Shown piece after piece: positions 16,367 to 25,387 of a DNA stretch of 64,000 nt; position 1 is the stretch's first letter, and every line of letters begins with the position of its first letter. The translations under genes and the position numbers were made by a program. The notes beneath the pieces are model-generated. The model was given only the letters and a program-made list of their open reading frames with translations. It made no database searches and had not been told where the DNA came from. The stretch comes from Amycolatopsis sp. FDAARGOS 1241 (lineage in GTDB: Bacteria; Actinomycetota; Actinomycetes; Mycobacteriales; Pseudonocardiaceae), in NCBI RefSeq assembly GCF_016889705.1, contig NZ_CP069526.1, positions 2,170,001 to 2,234,000 of the forward strand, read 5' to 3'.

Positions 16367-18679
16367 TCACGAGTGGTGGTGCGGCTCCAGCCGGACCACG
16401 ACCGCCTTGGACACGGGCGTGTTGGACTTCTCGGCGACCGAGTCCAGCGGCACCAGCGCGTTGGCCTCGGGGAAGTAGGCCGCCGCGCAGCCCTTCGCCG
16501 TCGGGTAGGCCACGGCGCGGAAGGCGGGCGCGCGGCGGTCGCCGTCGCGCCACTCCGACACCAGGTCGACGATCTCGCCGTCCGCGACGCCGAGGTCAGC
16601 CAGGTCGTCCGGGTGCACGAACACCACGCGGCGGCCGTCCTCGATGCCGCGGTAGCGGTCGGACAGGCCGTAGATGGTGGTGTTGTACTGGTCGTGGCTG
16701 CGCAGCGTCTGCAGCAGCAGCCGCCCCTGCGGGACCTCCGGGTACTCGAGCTCCGACACGGTGAACGTGCCTTTGCCCGTGGCCGTCCCGGTGAACTCGC
16801 GCGAGTCGCGCGGGGCGTGGGGGAGGGTGAAGCCGTCGGGCTCGCGCACGCGGCGGTTGTAGTCCTCGCAGCCCGGCACGACGGCCGCGATGCGGTCGCG
16901 CACCAGGTCGTAGTTCTTCTCGAACGAGCGCCACGGCACCGCGTGCCCGGCGCCCAGCAGCCGTTCGCCGAGCCGGCAGACGATCGCGACCTCGGAGAGC
17001 AGGTGTTCCGACGCCGGCGCCAGCCGCCCGCGCGAGGCGTGCACCTGCGACATCGAGTCCTCGACGGTCACGAACTGCGGTCCAGACTCCTGCGTGTCGC
17101 GCTCGGTGCGCCCGAGCGTCGGCAGGATCAGCGCAGTGCGGCCGTGGACCACGTGCGAGCGGTTGAGCTTGGTCGACACGTGCACGGTCAGCGAGCACGA
17201 GCTGAGCGCCTTCGCCGTGAGGTCGGAGTCCGGCGTGGCCGACGCGAAGTTGCCGCCCATCGCGAAGAAGACCTTGCCGCGCCCGTCGCGCATCGCGCGG
17301 ATCGAGTCGACGGTGTCCCAGCCGTGCTCGCGCGGCACGGTGATGCCGAACTCGCGGTCGAGCGCGTCCATGAACGATTCGGGCATCTTCTCCCACACGC
17401 CCATCGTGCGGTCGCCCTGCACGTTGGAGTGCCCGCGCACCGGGCACAGCCCCGCGCCGGGCTTGCCGATCATGCCGCGCGCGAGCGCCAGGTTCGCGAT
17501 CTCGGCGATCGTGGGCACCGCGTGCTTGTGCTGCGTGAGCCCCATGGCCCAGCAGTAGATGGTGCGCTCGGACGTCGCGATCATGCGCGCGACGTGCTCG
17601 ATCTGCGCGCGCTGCAGGCCCGTCGCCTGCTCCGTCTCGGCCCAGTCGAGCTCGAGCAGGTTCTTCGCCCAGTCCTCGAACCCGTAGGTCGAGGACTTCA
17701 CGAAGTCCCCGTCGACGATCGTGCCGGGCGCCTCGTCCTCCCACTGCAGCAGCAGGTGGCCGACGGCCTGGAACAGCGCGAGGTCACCGCCGAGGCGGAT
17801 CTGCGCGAACTCGTCGGCGAGCGGGGTGCCCTCGCCGACGACGCCGCGCACGTTCTGCGGGTTCTTGAACCGCATGAGCCCGGCCTCGGGCAGCGGGTTC
17901 ACGGCGATGACCTTCGCGCCGTTGCCCTTCGCCGTTTCCAGCGCCGAGAGCATGCGCGGGTGGTTCGTACCGGGGTTCTGCCCGACGACCACGATGAGAT
18001 CGGCGTGGTGGAGGTCCGCGAGCGACACCGAGCCCTTGCCGATGCCCGTGCTCGTGGCCAGCGCCGAGCCCGAGGACTCGTGGCACATGTTCGAGCAGTC
18101 CGGCAGGTTGTTCGTACCGAAGGAGCGCACCAGGAGCTGGTAGAGGAACGCGGCCTCGTTGCTGGTGCGCCCGGAGGTGTAGAACACGGCCTCGTGCGGA
18201 CTCGCGAGCCCGTTCAGCTCGTCGGCGACCAGGCCGAACGCGTCGTCCCACGAGATCGGCTCGTAGTGCGTCGCGCCTTCGCGCAGCACGAACGGTTCGG
18301 TGACGCGGCCCTGCTGACCCAGCCAGTAATCCGTTTTGTCCCGCAGGTCCGCGATCGCGTGGGTGGCGAAGAACTCGCGGTCGACGCGGCGGCGCGTGGC
18401 CTCTTCGGCGACGGCCTTTGCGCCGTTCTCGCAGAACTCCGCGAGCTTGCGCTTCTCGCCGTCCTCCTGGCGCGGTTCAGGCCACGCGCAACCGGGGCAG
18501 TCGAAGCCGGTGCGCTGGTTGAGCAGGCGCAGGGTGCGCGCCGTGCGCGTCACGCCCATCTGTTCCACGCCTCGCGTGAGCGAAACCATCACACCGGGGA
18601 TGCCGGCTGCCCAGCTCTTCGGCTTGCCCACCTTGAGGTCGGCTTCGTCCACGTCGGCTTTCGGCGCTTCACGGGTCAT
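16367..18679 (-). CDS. FdhF/YdeP-type molybdopterin oxidoreductase
   Basis: 770 residues, the usual length of this group of bis-molybdopterin guanine dinucleotide enzymes related to formate dehydrogenase H. The iron-sulfur Cys cluster is reduced to DCPGCAWP near residue 60, as in YdeP. Cofactor-binding stretches YTSGRTSNEAAFLYQLL, NMCHESSGSAL and VVGQNPGTNHPRMLSALE follow. The C-terminal molybdopterin-binding domain contains RSHDQYNTTIYGLSDRYRG. The residue at the metal-ligand position is not clear to me. It probably needs FdhD (5551-6375). The physiological reaction of YdeP-like proteins is uncertain, so formate oxidation is only a possibility. It is convergent with vanZ. Confidence 0.85.
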   Translation of the reverse strand: MTREAPKADVDEADLKVGKPKSWAAGIPGVMVSLTRGVEQMGVTRTARTLRLLNQRTGFDCPGCAWPEPRQEDGEKRKLAEFCENGAKAVAEEATRRRVDREFFATHAIADLRDKTDYWLGQQGRVTEPFVLREGATHYEPISWDDAFGLVADELNGLASPHEAVFYTSGRTSNEAAFLYQLLVRSFGTNNLPDCSNMCHESSGSALATSTGIGKGSVSLADLHHADLIVVVGQNPGTNHPRMLSALETAKGNGAKVIAVNPLPEAGLMRFKNPQNVRGVVGEGTPLADEFAQIRLGGDLALFQAVGHLLLQWEDEAPGTIVDGDFVKSSTYGFEDWAKNLLELDWAETEQATGLQRAQIEHVARMIATSERTIYCWAMGLTQHKHAVPTIAEIANLALARGMIGKPGAGLCPVRGHSNVQGDRTMGVWEKMPESFMDALDREFGITVPREHGWDTVDSIRAMRDGRGKVFFAMGGNFASATPDSDLTAKALSSCSLTVHVSTKLNRSHVVHGRTALILPTLGRTERDTQESGPQFVTVEDSMSQVHASRGRLAPASEHLLSEVAIVCRLGERLLGAGHAVPWRSFEKNYDLVRDRIAAVVPGCEDYNRRVREPDGFTLPHAPRDSREFTGTATGKGTFTVSELEYPEVPQGRLLLQTLRSHDQYNTTIYGLSDRYRGIEDGRRVVFVHPDDLADLGVADGEIVDLVSEWRDGDRRAPAFRAVAYPTAKGCAAAYFPEANALVPLDSVAEKSNTPVSKAVVVRLEPHHHS

Positions 18680-18742
18680 GTGTTCATCGTCCGCCCCGAT
18701 GATCGACAGACCAACACCGGGTAGCGCATTTCACGTCGACAG

Positions 18743-20140
18743 TCAGGCCTGACGAGCCCGTTCGCGCCGTTCGGCGAGCTTCAGGCCGCGGTCCGCGATG
18801 GTCACGACCAGCAGCAACGCGCTGATCACCACGAGCACGGTGCCCAGCCGGTGCAGACCGCCGGAATCGGCGTGGACGCCGTAGCACTGGGCGATCACCG
18901 TCGACGCGACGATCGCGCCGAGGTACTGCGCCGTGCGGAACAGGCCGCTCGCGGTGCCCATCGTCTCGGCGGGCGACTCGCGGTAGAGCGTGGTCTGGTT
19001 CGCGACGCTGGTCAGGCCCTGTGCGAGCCCGAAGAGCGCGACGAGCACGAGCAGGAAACCGAGCCACGTCGTGTCGCCGACGAACAGCAGCGCGACCGAG
19101 CCGCCGAGCAGCGCGACGGCGACCGTCACCAGCCGCGCGCGCACGCCCGTCGGGCGTCCCGACAGGGCCGCCGCGCACATGGCCACGGCCGACATCGGCA
19201 GGAGCAGCAGACCCGAGACCGACTCGCCGAAGCCGCGGCCCTCCTGGAGCCACTGGACGTAGCCGAACATGATCGCGTAGATCGCCGTGAAGCTCAGGGC
19301 CTGGCGCAGGTAGGTGCGCAGGATCGGGGTGTTGGCCGCGAGCATCCGCAGGTCGATGAACGGCACCTGCGCGCGCAACTCGACCCGCACGAACAGCGCG
19401 CCGATCGCGACCGCCGCCACCAGCAGCCACAGGTCGCCGATGCCCGGCGCCATCAAGTAGAAGAGGAGCACCAGCAGCGCGAGCGAGAATAGTGCGATGC
19501 CGCGGACGTCGATCGGCTTCGGCTTGGTTGCGTCGCGGGTGGGCGCGTCCTTCGGCACCCAGAAGATCGCCAGCAGCAGCGACGCGCCGGCCAGCGGGAT
19601 GTTGACCGCGAAGATCGCGGGCCAGCCGAAGAGCGTGATCAGCACGCCGCCCAGCGTCGGGCCGATCACCATGATCGTCTGCGACGACAGGGACAGCAGC
19701 GACAGCACGCGGGCCGGCACGCCCTCGCCCAGCGCGTCGGCCCGCCTGCGCAGCACCGCCATCGCCGCGGGGAAGCCGGCACACGTGCCGATGCCGAGCA
19801 CGGCGCGGACGCCGGTGAGCCAGCCGACCGAAAGCGGAACCATGCCGGCGACCCCGGCGACGATCACCACGGACGCGCCGGCGAGCAGCACGCGCCGGGC
19901 GCCGTAGCGGTCGACGAGCAGGCCGACCACCGGCTGGCCGACAGCGGTGGCGAGGTAGAGGGCGGAGATGAGCCAGGCCGTGCGGCCGGGCCCGGCGCCG
20001 AAGCTCTGCCCGATCGGCACGAGCGCGACGGCGATGAGGGTGGAGTTGATGGGGTTCAGCACCGCGCTCGCCACCAGCGGGGTGACGAGTTTGGCACCGA
20101 ACTTCGCCGGTGCCTTTCGGGGCGTTGCGGTGGTCGTCAC
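18743..20140 (-). CDS. MFS drug-efflux transporter (DHA2-like)
   Basis: 465 residues with 12-14 hydrophobic segments. The N-terminal LNPINSTLIAVALVPIGQSF and WLISALYLATAVGQPVVGLLVDRYGARRV carry the MFS loop motif, and GPTLGGVLITLFGWPAIFAVNIP is the antiporter motif C of drug/proton exporters. The gene lies 9 bp after a marR gene on the same strand and is probably the exporter it controls. The substrate is unknown. Confidence 0.87.
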   Translation of the reverse strand: MTTTATPRKAPAKFGAKLVTPLVASAVLNPINSTLIAVALVPIGQSFGAGPGRTAWLISALYLATAVGQPVVGLLVDRYGARRVLLAGASVVIVAGVAGMVPLSVGWLTGVRAVLGIGTCAGFPAAMAVLRRRADALGEGVPARVLSLLSLSSQTIMVIGPTLGGVLITLFGWPAIFAVNIPLAGASLLLAIFWVPKDAPTRDATKPKPIDVRGIALFSLALLVLLFYLMAPGIGDLWLLVAAVAIGALFVRVELRAQVPFIDLRMLAANTPILRTYLRQALSFTAIYAIMFGYVQWLQEGRGFGESVSGLLLLPMSAVAMCAAALSGRPTGVRARLVTVAVALLGGSVALLFVGDTTWLGFLLVLVALFGLAQGLTSVANQTTLYRESPAETMGTASGLFRTAQYLGAIVASTVIAQCYGVHADSGGLHRLGTVLVVISALLLVVTIADRGLKLAERRERARQA

Positions 20141-20149
20141 GACTCCTCT

Positions 20150-20587
20150 TCAGTGTTGGGCTATGCGTTGCAGCAAGGGCAGGGCGGCGCGGACCGTTTC
20201 GAGCTCCTCGGCGCTGAGTTCGGCGGCCAGTGCGTGGGCCAGCCACTCGTCGCGGTGCTGCCGGATCCCGCGCACGGTCTTCGTGCCGAGGTCCGTCAGG
20301 GCGATCACGGTCCGGCGCCCGTCGGCGGGATCGCGCGTGCGGCTCAGGAAGCCGAGCGCGTCGAGCGCCGACAGGGTCGCGGCCATCGACTGCTGCCGCA
20401 CGCGCTCCGCGGCGGCGAGCTCCCCCTGTGTCGCCGGCCCTTCGCGGTGCAGGCGGTGCAGGACCGCGGACTGCGACGGCGTGAGGCTTTCGGCGTTGTC
20501 CACCTGCCGCAGGCGCCGGTGGAGTTGCGCGACGACGCCGCGGATCCAGCCGGCTGATTCGGCGACGTGCGGGGGTACGGTGGCCAT
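20150..20587 (-). CDS. MarR family transcriptional regulator
   Basis: 145 residues. The winged helix-turn-helix (about 30-95) includes LTPSQSAVLHRLHREGPATQGELAAAE and the wing RDPADGRRTVIALTDLG, both typical of MarR. Flanking helices would form the dimer. It heads a two-gene operon with the MFS exporter 9 bp downstream. A perfect 14-bp palindrome 5 bp before the start contains a -10-like TAGGCT, so repressor binding would block its own promoter, and the transcript is probably leaderless. Confidence 0.9.
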   Translation of the reverse strand: MATVPPHVAESAGWIRGVVAQLHRRLRQVDNAESLTPSQSAVLHRLHREGPATQGELAAAERVRQQSMAATLSALDALGFLSRTRDPADGRRTVIALTDLGTKTVRGIRQHRDEWLAHALAAELSAEELETVRAALPLLQRIAQH

Positions 20588-20591
20588 ATGG

Positions 20592-20605
20592 ACAGCCTAG
20601 GCTGT
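20592..20605 (-). promoter_or_regulatory. MarR operator overlapping a leaderless -10 box
   Basis: ACAGCCTAGGCTGT is a perfect 14-bp palindrome. On the minus strand TAGGCT inside it matches TANNNT and ends 6 nt before the marR ATG. Confidence 0.6.
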
Positions 20606-20911
20606 TTAGTCTGACCTGTGCATGTCCTTTGGGGCGACGTTGGACACAGAGGGCGACGCGGGTCTCGGCGCCCGCGCAGAGACTCGGGTGGTCGCGAGCC
20701 GAGGGCCACCGGAAGCGGTACCGCCCTTTTCCGACTGGCAACGACGCGGTTCAGCTCTTTCTTTTCGAATCGTTTTTCGTGCAATTGCCGCTTGTTGACA
20801 CCCCCTGATCCGGGCAGGACGATGAGTTCGCGCTGCTGCACCACGGCACCATTTCCTTGAGTCGGTAGACATTCGCGCCAGTTCCGCACAATGGCGTGGT
20901 GGGAGGCGCCG
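20606..20911. other. Intergenic region between marR and the CYP102 operon
   Basis: About 300 bases, locally less GC-rich around 20730-20800. TTGACA at 20795-20800 followed 17 bp later by GACGAT (20818-20823) could be a promoter for the rightward membrane protein-P450 operon, but the -10 is poor. An 80-residue Arg-rich reading frame crosses it and looks non-coding. I see no RNA gene. Confidence 0.4.
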
Positions 20912-21697
20912 ATGCCTGCATGGACCCGGACTCGCAGCCGCAGCCGGGCGGACGCGAGGGCCGCCGCGGAGACCGGACGCGGACCTGGATACGCGCTGGT
21001 CGCAGGCTGGTCGGGGATCCTCTTCGCGGCGCTGTTCACCGCCGCTCTGGTCCTGGTGCACCGGGCGCCGGGGCTGACCGTGCCGGACACCCAGTATGCG
21101 AATTTCTACGCCGACGGCGGTTCCGGTGCATTGGTGACCGCCGGTCTGTACATCGTGCCGTTCGCCGGCATCGTGTTCCTGTGGCACATGATGGCCGCGC
21201 GGGAATTCATCGCCAGCCTGCCCGGCGCGCAGGGCAGGGAAATGCCCCGGGCTCTGCAGCTGGCCTCCGGAGTGGCGTTCATCATCCTGCTGTTCTCGGG
21301 GATGGCGATGACCGGGGCGATCGCACTGTTGACGCAGTTCTCGGCGGCGCCGCTGCCGCCGGTGTATGTGGCGCGGGCACTGAGTGCGGCGGGGTACGGG
21401 CTGGTGTTCGTCTTCGGGGCCCGGGTCGCCGGCATGTACATGATCACCACAACGACGTTGCTCAACTCCGCGGGCGTGCTGGCGCGCCCGCTGGCGTGGT
21501 TCGGCTACCTCTGTGCCGCCGCGGTGCTGTTGAGCTGGACCTTCCACCCGGCCTTCGCACTGATCTTCCCCGGCTGGGTCTTCGTCGTCAGCGTCGTGGC
21601 GGTGGTTCGGACCCACCAGGCCAAGGCGCGCGCCGCGCAGCCGAGCCTGGCCGGCGCCGTGACGCCGCCGGCCGAAGGGCACCTCTCCAAGGAGTGA
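20912..21697 (+). CDS. Polytopic membrane protein preceding CYP102
   Basis: 261 residues. After a basic N-terminus (RTRSRSRADARAAAE) there are about six hydrophobic segments (near residues 25-45, 67-90, 105-132, 145-165, 180-200 and 205-225), and the tail is soluble. The ATG at 20912 follows GGGAGG at 5 nt; the in-frame ATG at 20891 has none. It ends 3 nt before the P450 start, so the two are co-transcribed and probably translated together. I do not recognise the family. It may anchor, supply substrate to, or export product of the P450, but nothing in the sequence proves this. Confidence 0.78.
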   Translation: MPAWTRTRSRSRADARAAAETGRGPGYALVAGWSGILFAALFTAALVLVHRAPGLTVPDTQYANFYADGGSGALVTAGLYIVPFAGIVFLWHMMAAREFIASLPGAQGREMPRALQLASGVAFIILLFSGMAMTGAIALLTQFSAAPLPPVYVARALSAAGYGLVFVFGARVAGMYMITTTTLLNSAGVLARPLAWFGYLCAAAVLLSWTFHPAFALIFPGWVFVVSVVAVVRTHQAKARAAQPSLAGAVTPPAEGHLSKE

Positions 21698-21700
21698 CGC

Positions 21701-24700
21701 ATGACCACCAGGATTCCCATCGACGAAATCCCCGGCCCGCGCACGCTGCCCTTCGTCGGCAACGCCTTCGACATCGACGCCCACCACCCGTTCGAAAGCA
21801 TGATGGGGATGGCCAGGGAGTACGGCCCGATCTTCCGGCTGACCACGCCCGGGGGCGTGCGGCTGATCGTGTCCGGCGCCTCGCTGGTCGAAGAGATCTG
21901 CGACGACGCGCGCTTCGACAAGGTGGTCAGCGGCGGCCTCGCGAACGTGCGGCAGACGGCCACCTCCACCGGCTTGTTCACGGCCGAGACGGCCGATCCG
22001 CTGTGGCATCGCGCACACAACATCCTGATGAAGCCCTTCAGCTTGCAGTCCATGCGCGACTACGTGCCGATGATGCTGGACATCGCGAGCCAGCTGGCCG
22101 ACAAGTGGGAGCGGCTGAACCCGGACGAGGACGTCGACGTGCCGGCCGACATGACGCGGCTCACGCTGGACACCATCGCGCTGTGCGGGTTCGGCTACCG
22201 GTTCAACTCCTTCTACCGCGACACCCAGCACCCGTTCGTCGCCGCGATGATCCGCACGCTCACCGAATCGCAGGCCCGGGCCCGCAGGCTGCCCATCCAG
22301 ACCCGGCTGCGGATCCGCGCGCAGCGGCAGCTGGAGGAGGACCAAGCGTTCATGAACGACCTGGTGGACAAGCTCATCGCGGACCGCCGCGCGGAGGGCG
22401 ACGCCGGCAAGAAGGACGATCTGCTCGGCCAGATGATCAACGGTGTCGACAAGCCGACCGGCGAGCGGCTGCCCGACGACAACATCCGGGCCCAGTGCAT
22501 CACGTTCCTCATCGCCGGCCACGAGACCACCAGCGGCCTGCTGTCGTTCGCGATCTACTACCTGCTCAAGAACCCCGACCTCCTGGCCCGCGCCCGCGCC
22601 GAGGTCGACGAGGTGTTCGGCACCAGCGCCGAGCCCACCTACGAGCAGATCCACAAGCTGACCTACGTCCGGCAGGTGCTCGGCGAGGCACTGCGGCTGT
22701 GGCCGACCGCGCCCGGGTTCACCCGCACGCCGTTCGAGGAGACCGTGATCGGCGACCGGTACTTGATCGAGCACGGCCTCCCGCTGACCGTGCTCACGCC
22801 GATGCTGCACCGCGACCCCAGCGTGTGGGGCGACGACGCCGAGGAGTTCGACCCCGAGCACATGGCCCCCGAACGGGTCGCGGCCCTCTCGCCCAACGTC
22901 TACAAGCCCTTCGGCACCGGGCAGCGGGCCTGCATCGGCCGGCAGTTCGCCATGCAGGAGGCCGTGCTCGTGCTTGGCATGCTCGTGCAGCGCTTCGACT
23001 TCATCGACCACCTGAACTACCAGCTCAAGACCAAGACGACGCTGACCATCAAGCCCGACGAGATGCACATCCGGGTGCGGCCGCGCCCCGGGTTCCGGCT
23101 GGACCGGCCTGGCGGCGTCCCCGAGCCGGCCAAGGCCGTCTCGGCGGCGCCCGCCCCGCGCGCGGCGCTCGCGCCCGACGCGCACAAGACCCCGCTGCTG
23201 GTCGCCTACGGGTCGAATCTCGGGACCGCGGAAGGAATCGCGACGCGGCTCGCCCGAGAAGGGACCGAGCGCGGCTTCGCTGTCACGCTGAGCGCGCTCG
23301 ACGACATCACGGACGTGCTGCCGTCGGCGGGCGCGGCCGTGATCGTCACGTCGTCCTACAACGGCACGCCGCCGGACAACGCCGGCAAGTTCTGCGCCTG
23401 GCTCCGCGGATCCGGCACGGCGAAGGACGCCGCCGCCGGGTTGTCCTACACCGTCTTCGGCTGCGGCAACACCGAGTGGGCCGCCACCTACCAAGCGGTG
23501 CCGAAGCTGATCGACACCGAGCTCGCCGCGCACGGTGCCGCCCGGCTGCACCCCCGGGGCGAGGGCAACGCGAACGGCGACTTCGACGCCCAGTACCGCA
23601 GCTGGCACAACGGGCTGTGGGCCGACGTGGCCGCGAACGCCGGCCTGCCCGAGAGCGCTGCCGAGCCGGCCACGGCCGGCCCCCGGCTGTCGATCTCGCT
23701 GGTGAACCGCCAGCTGACCAACCCCGTGATCATGTCCTACCAGGCGCAGCCGGCATTGGTGCGGGTCAACCGCGAGCTGCACGCGCCCAACGGCGGGCGG
23801 TCCACGAAACACATCGAGGTCGCGCTGCCCGAGGGCGTCGACTTCCGGGCCGGGGACCACCTCGGGGTGCTGCCGCGCAACAACATCGACCTGATCCGCC
23901 GGGTGATGCAGCGCTTCACCCTCGACGGCGGCATGTACGCGACGATCATCCCGAACGCCGGCGAGCACACCCACCTTCCGATCGACGAGCCCGCGCCGTT
24001 GCTCGGCATCCTCGCCAGCTGCGTCGAGTTGCAGGACGTGGCCACCCGCGCCGGCATCGAGGTGCTCGCCCGTTACACCGAGGACCCGGCCCAGCGCGCC
24101 GCGCTCGAAGCGCTGGCCGGGGACGACGAGACGTCGCAGGCCCGGTACCAGGAGCGCGTCTTCACACGTCGCCGGTCGCTGCTGGACCTGCTGGAGGAGT
24201 TCCCCGCCTGCGCGGTGCCCTTCGGGGTCTACCTCGACCTGCTGCCCCCGCTGCGCCCGCGCTACTACTCGATCTCGTCTTCGCCGCTGACCGACGCGAA
24301 GGTCGCCAGCATCACCACGGGCGTGCTGCGCGCCTCCCTGCGCGGCGGCGGTGGCGCCACGTTCTCGGGTGTCTGCTCCAACTACCTGGCGGCCAGTCCC
24401 GACGGCAGCACGGTGTTCGTCTTCGTGCGCCGCCCGACCATCGAGTTCCGGCCGCCGGACAACCCGCACACCCCGATGATCATGGTCGCGGCGGGGACCG
24501 GGCTCGCCCCCTTCCGCGGGTTCCTGCAGGAACGGGCGGCGCTGCACGCGCAGGGCGTGCCGATCGCCGAGTCGTTGCTGTTCTTCGGCTGCCGCGACGC
24601 GGACCAGGACTTCCTGTACGCCGACGAGCTGCGCGAGTACGACCGCGAAGGGGTCGCCAAGCTGCACGTCGTGTTCTCGCGCGCCCCGGTCGACGGGCGC

Positions 24701-24934
24701 AAGTACGTCCAGCACGAGATCGCGGCCTCGGCCGACGAGGTGTGGCGGCTGCTGCAGGACGGCGCGACGGTGTTCGTGTGCGGCAACGCGGCCACGATGG
24801 CGCCCGGTGTGCGAGCGGCCTTCACCAGGCTCTTCGCCGAGAAGACGGGCGCCGGCGAGGCCGACGCGCAGGCCTGGCTCGCCGGTCTTCGTGCGGAGAA
24901 CCGGTACGTCGAGGACATCTGGGGCGGCGGCTGA
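21701..24934 (+). CDS. Self-sufficient cytochrome P450 : NADPH-P450 reductase fusion (CYP102-like)
   Basis: 1077 residues with the P450 BM3 layout. The heme domain (about 1-470) has an I-helix AGHETTSG with Thr276, the ExxR pair EALR, and the heme-ligand loop FGTGQRACIG with Cys411. A linker is followed by an FMN flavodoxin domain (from LLVAYGSNLGTAEG, about residue 503), an FAD domain (RPRYYSISSSP) and an NADPH domain (VAAGTGLAPFRGFLQERA). The C-terminus DIWGGG keeps the FAD-stacking Trp. The BM3 Phe87 equivalent is kept (Phe93), but the carboxylate anchors Arg47 and Tyr51 align with Gly53 and Ile57. Hydroxylation of a fatty acid or another lipophilic substrate is expected, with altered anchoring. 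Confidence 0.93.
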   Translation: MTTRIPIDEIPGPRTLPFVGNAFDIDAHHPFESMMGMAREYGPIFRLTTPGGVRLIVSGASLVEEICDDARFDKVVSGGLANVRQTATSTGLFTAETADPLWHRAHNILMKPFSLQSMRDYVPMMLDIASQLADKWERLNPDEDVDVPADMTRLTLDTIALCGFGYRFNSFYRDTQHPFVAAMIRTLTESQARARRLPIQTRLRIRAQRQLEEDQAFMNDLVDKLIADRRAEGDAGKKDDLLGQMINGVDKPTGERLPDDNIRAQCITFLIAGHETTSGLLSFAIYYLLKNPDLLARARAEVDEVFGTSAEPTYEQIHKLTYVRQVLGEALRLWPTAPGFTRTPFEETVIGDRYLIEHGLPLTVLTPMLHRDPSVWGDDAEEFDPEHMAPERVAALSPNVYKPFGTGQRACIGRQFAMQEAVLVLGMLVQRFDFIDHLNYQLKTKTTLTIKPDEMHIRVRPRPGFRLDRPGGVPEPAKAVSAAPAPRAALAPDAHKTPLLVAYGSNLGTAEGIATRLAREGTERGFAVTLSALDDITDVLPSAGAAVIVTSSYNGTPPDNAGKFCAWLRGSGTAKDAAAGLSYTVFGCGNTEWAATYQAVPKLIDTELAAHGAARLHPRGEGNANGDFDAQYRSWHNGLWADVAANAGLPESAAEPATAGPRLSISLVNRQLTNPVIMSYQAQPALVRVNRELHAPNGGRSTKHIEVALPEGVDFRAGDHLGVLPRNNIDLIRRVMQRFTLDGGMYATIIPNAGEHTHLPIDEPAPLLGILASCVELQDVATRAGIEVLARYTEDPAQRAALEALAGDDETSQARYQERVFTRRRSLLDLLEEFPACAVPFGVYLDLLPPLRPRYYSISSSPLTDAKVASITTGVLRASLRGGGGATFSGVCSNYLAASPDGSTVFVFVRRPTIEFRPPDNPHTPMIMVAAGTGLAPFRGFLQERAALHAQGVPIAESLLFFGCRDADQDFLYADELREYDREGVAKLHVVFSRAPVDGRKYVQHEIAASADEVWRLLQDGATVFVCGNAATMAPGVRAAFTRLFAEKTGAGEADAQAWLAGLRAENRYVEDIWGGG

Positions 24935-24942
24935 GGGCCCGG

Positions 24943-24970
24943 GCCGGCCGGCCGTGCACCGCTGGCCGGC
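24943..24970 (+). terminator. GC-rich hairpin after CYP102
   Basis: GCCGGCC (24943-24949) pairs with GGCCGGC (24964-24970). It lies between the P450 stop and the convergent small membrane gene. There is no T-run. Confidence 0.45.
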
Positions 24971-24991
24971 CGCGGCGCGACGTCGGTAGGG

Positions 24992-25327
24992 TCAGGCGGG
25001 CGGCGTGCCCGTGATCGTATGGACGGCCAGGCCCAGGACGTACTCGATCGAGAGCTCGTTGACGCCGTGGCCCTGGATCTGGTGGACGATCACGGCTGCG
25101 GCCAGGAGCAGGACGAGACCGGTGAGCGCGAGGACGCCCGGCCAGCGGCTGGGGCCGGCCGCGCCGTAGCCGGAGCCGGTCGACACCCGGCGTTCACGCC
25201 GCCGGCGCTTCTTCAGCTCCTTCTTCGCGCCCAGCCAGGCGTCGAGTTCGGCGTGCTTCTGCCAGTCCGGGTCGATGAGGTCCGGGTGCGTCTCGATCCG
25301 GTCGTCCGGATCTTCCGGCCGCGTCAT
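24992..25327 (-). CDS. Small single-helix membrane protein of unknown function
   Basis: 111 residues from the ATG at 25327 (AAAGGCGG upstream). The first half is acidic and polar ([21 protein letters not shown]), followed by a very basic stretch ([13 protein letters not shown], about residues 38-50), then one hydrophobic helix (about 68-88) and a short hydrophobic tail. The basic patch before the helix predicts the N-terminus in the cytoplasm. It is divergent from valS with 60 bp between. I recognise no family. Confidence 0.75.
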   Translation of the reverse strand: MTRPEDPDDRIETHPDLIDPDWQKHAELDAWLGAKKELKKRRRRERRVSTGSGYGAAGPSRWPGVLALTGLVLLLAAAVIVHQIQGHGVNELSIEYVLGLAVHTITGTPPA

Positions 25328-25387
25328 CCGTGCACCGCCTTTCCCCCTGATGATTCCCGCCGCGGCGGGTTCGTAGACTTGCCCATT

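Noticed and set aside
20618..20860. 80-residue reading frame in the marR-CYP102 spacer
   Set aside because: Arg-rich and Ser-rich low-quality sequence without a ribosome site or homology; probably non-coding.
20606..24715. A 1369-residue minus-strand reading frame opposite CYP102
   Set aside because: It mirrors the plus-strand P450 fusion through GC-rich codon structure; it is His/Arg/Gly-rich, has no domain, and the plus strand carries all family motifs.
25328..25387. T-box or riboswitch upstream of valS
   Set aside because: Only 60 bp separate the divergent genes and the -10 lies a few bases before the start, so there is no room for a T-box.
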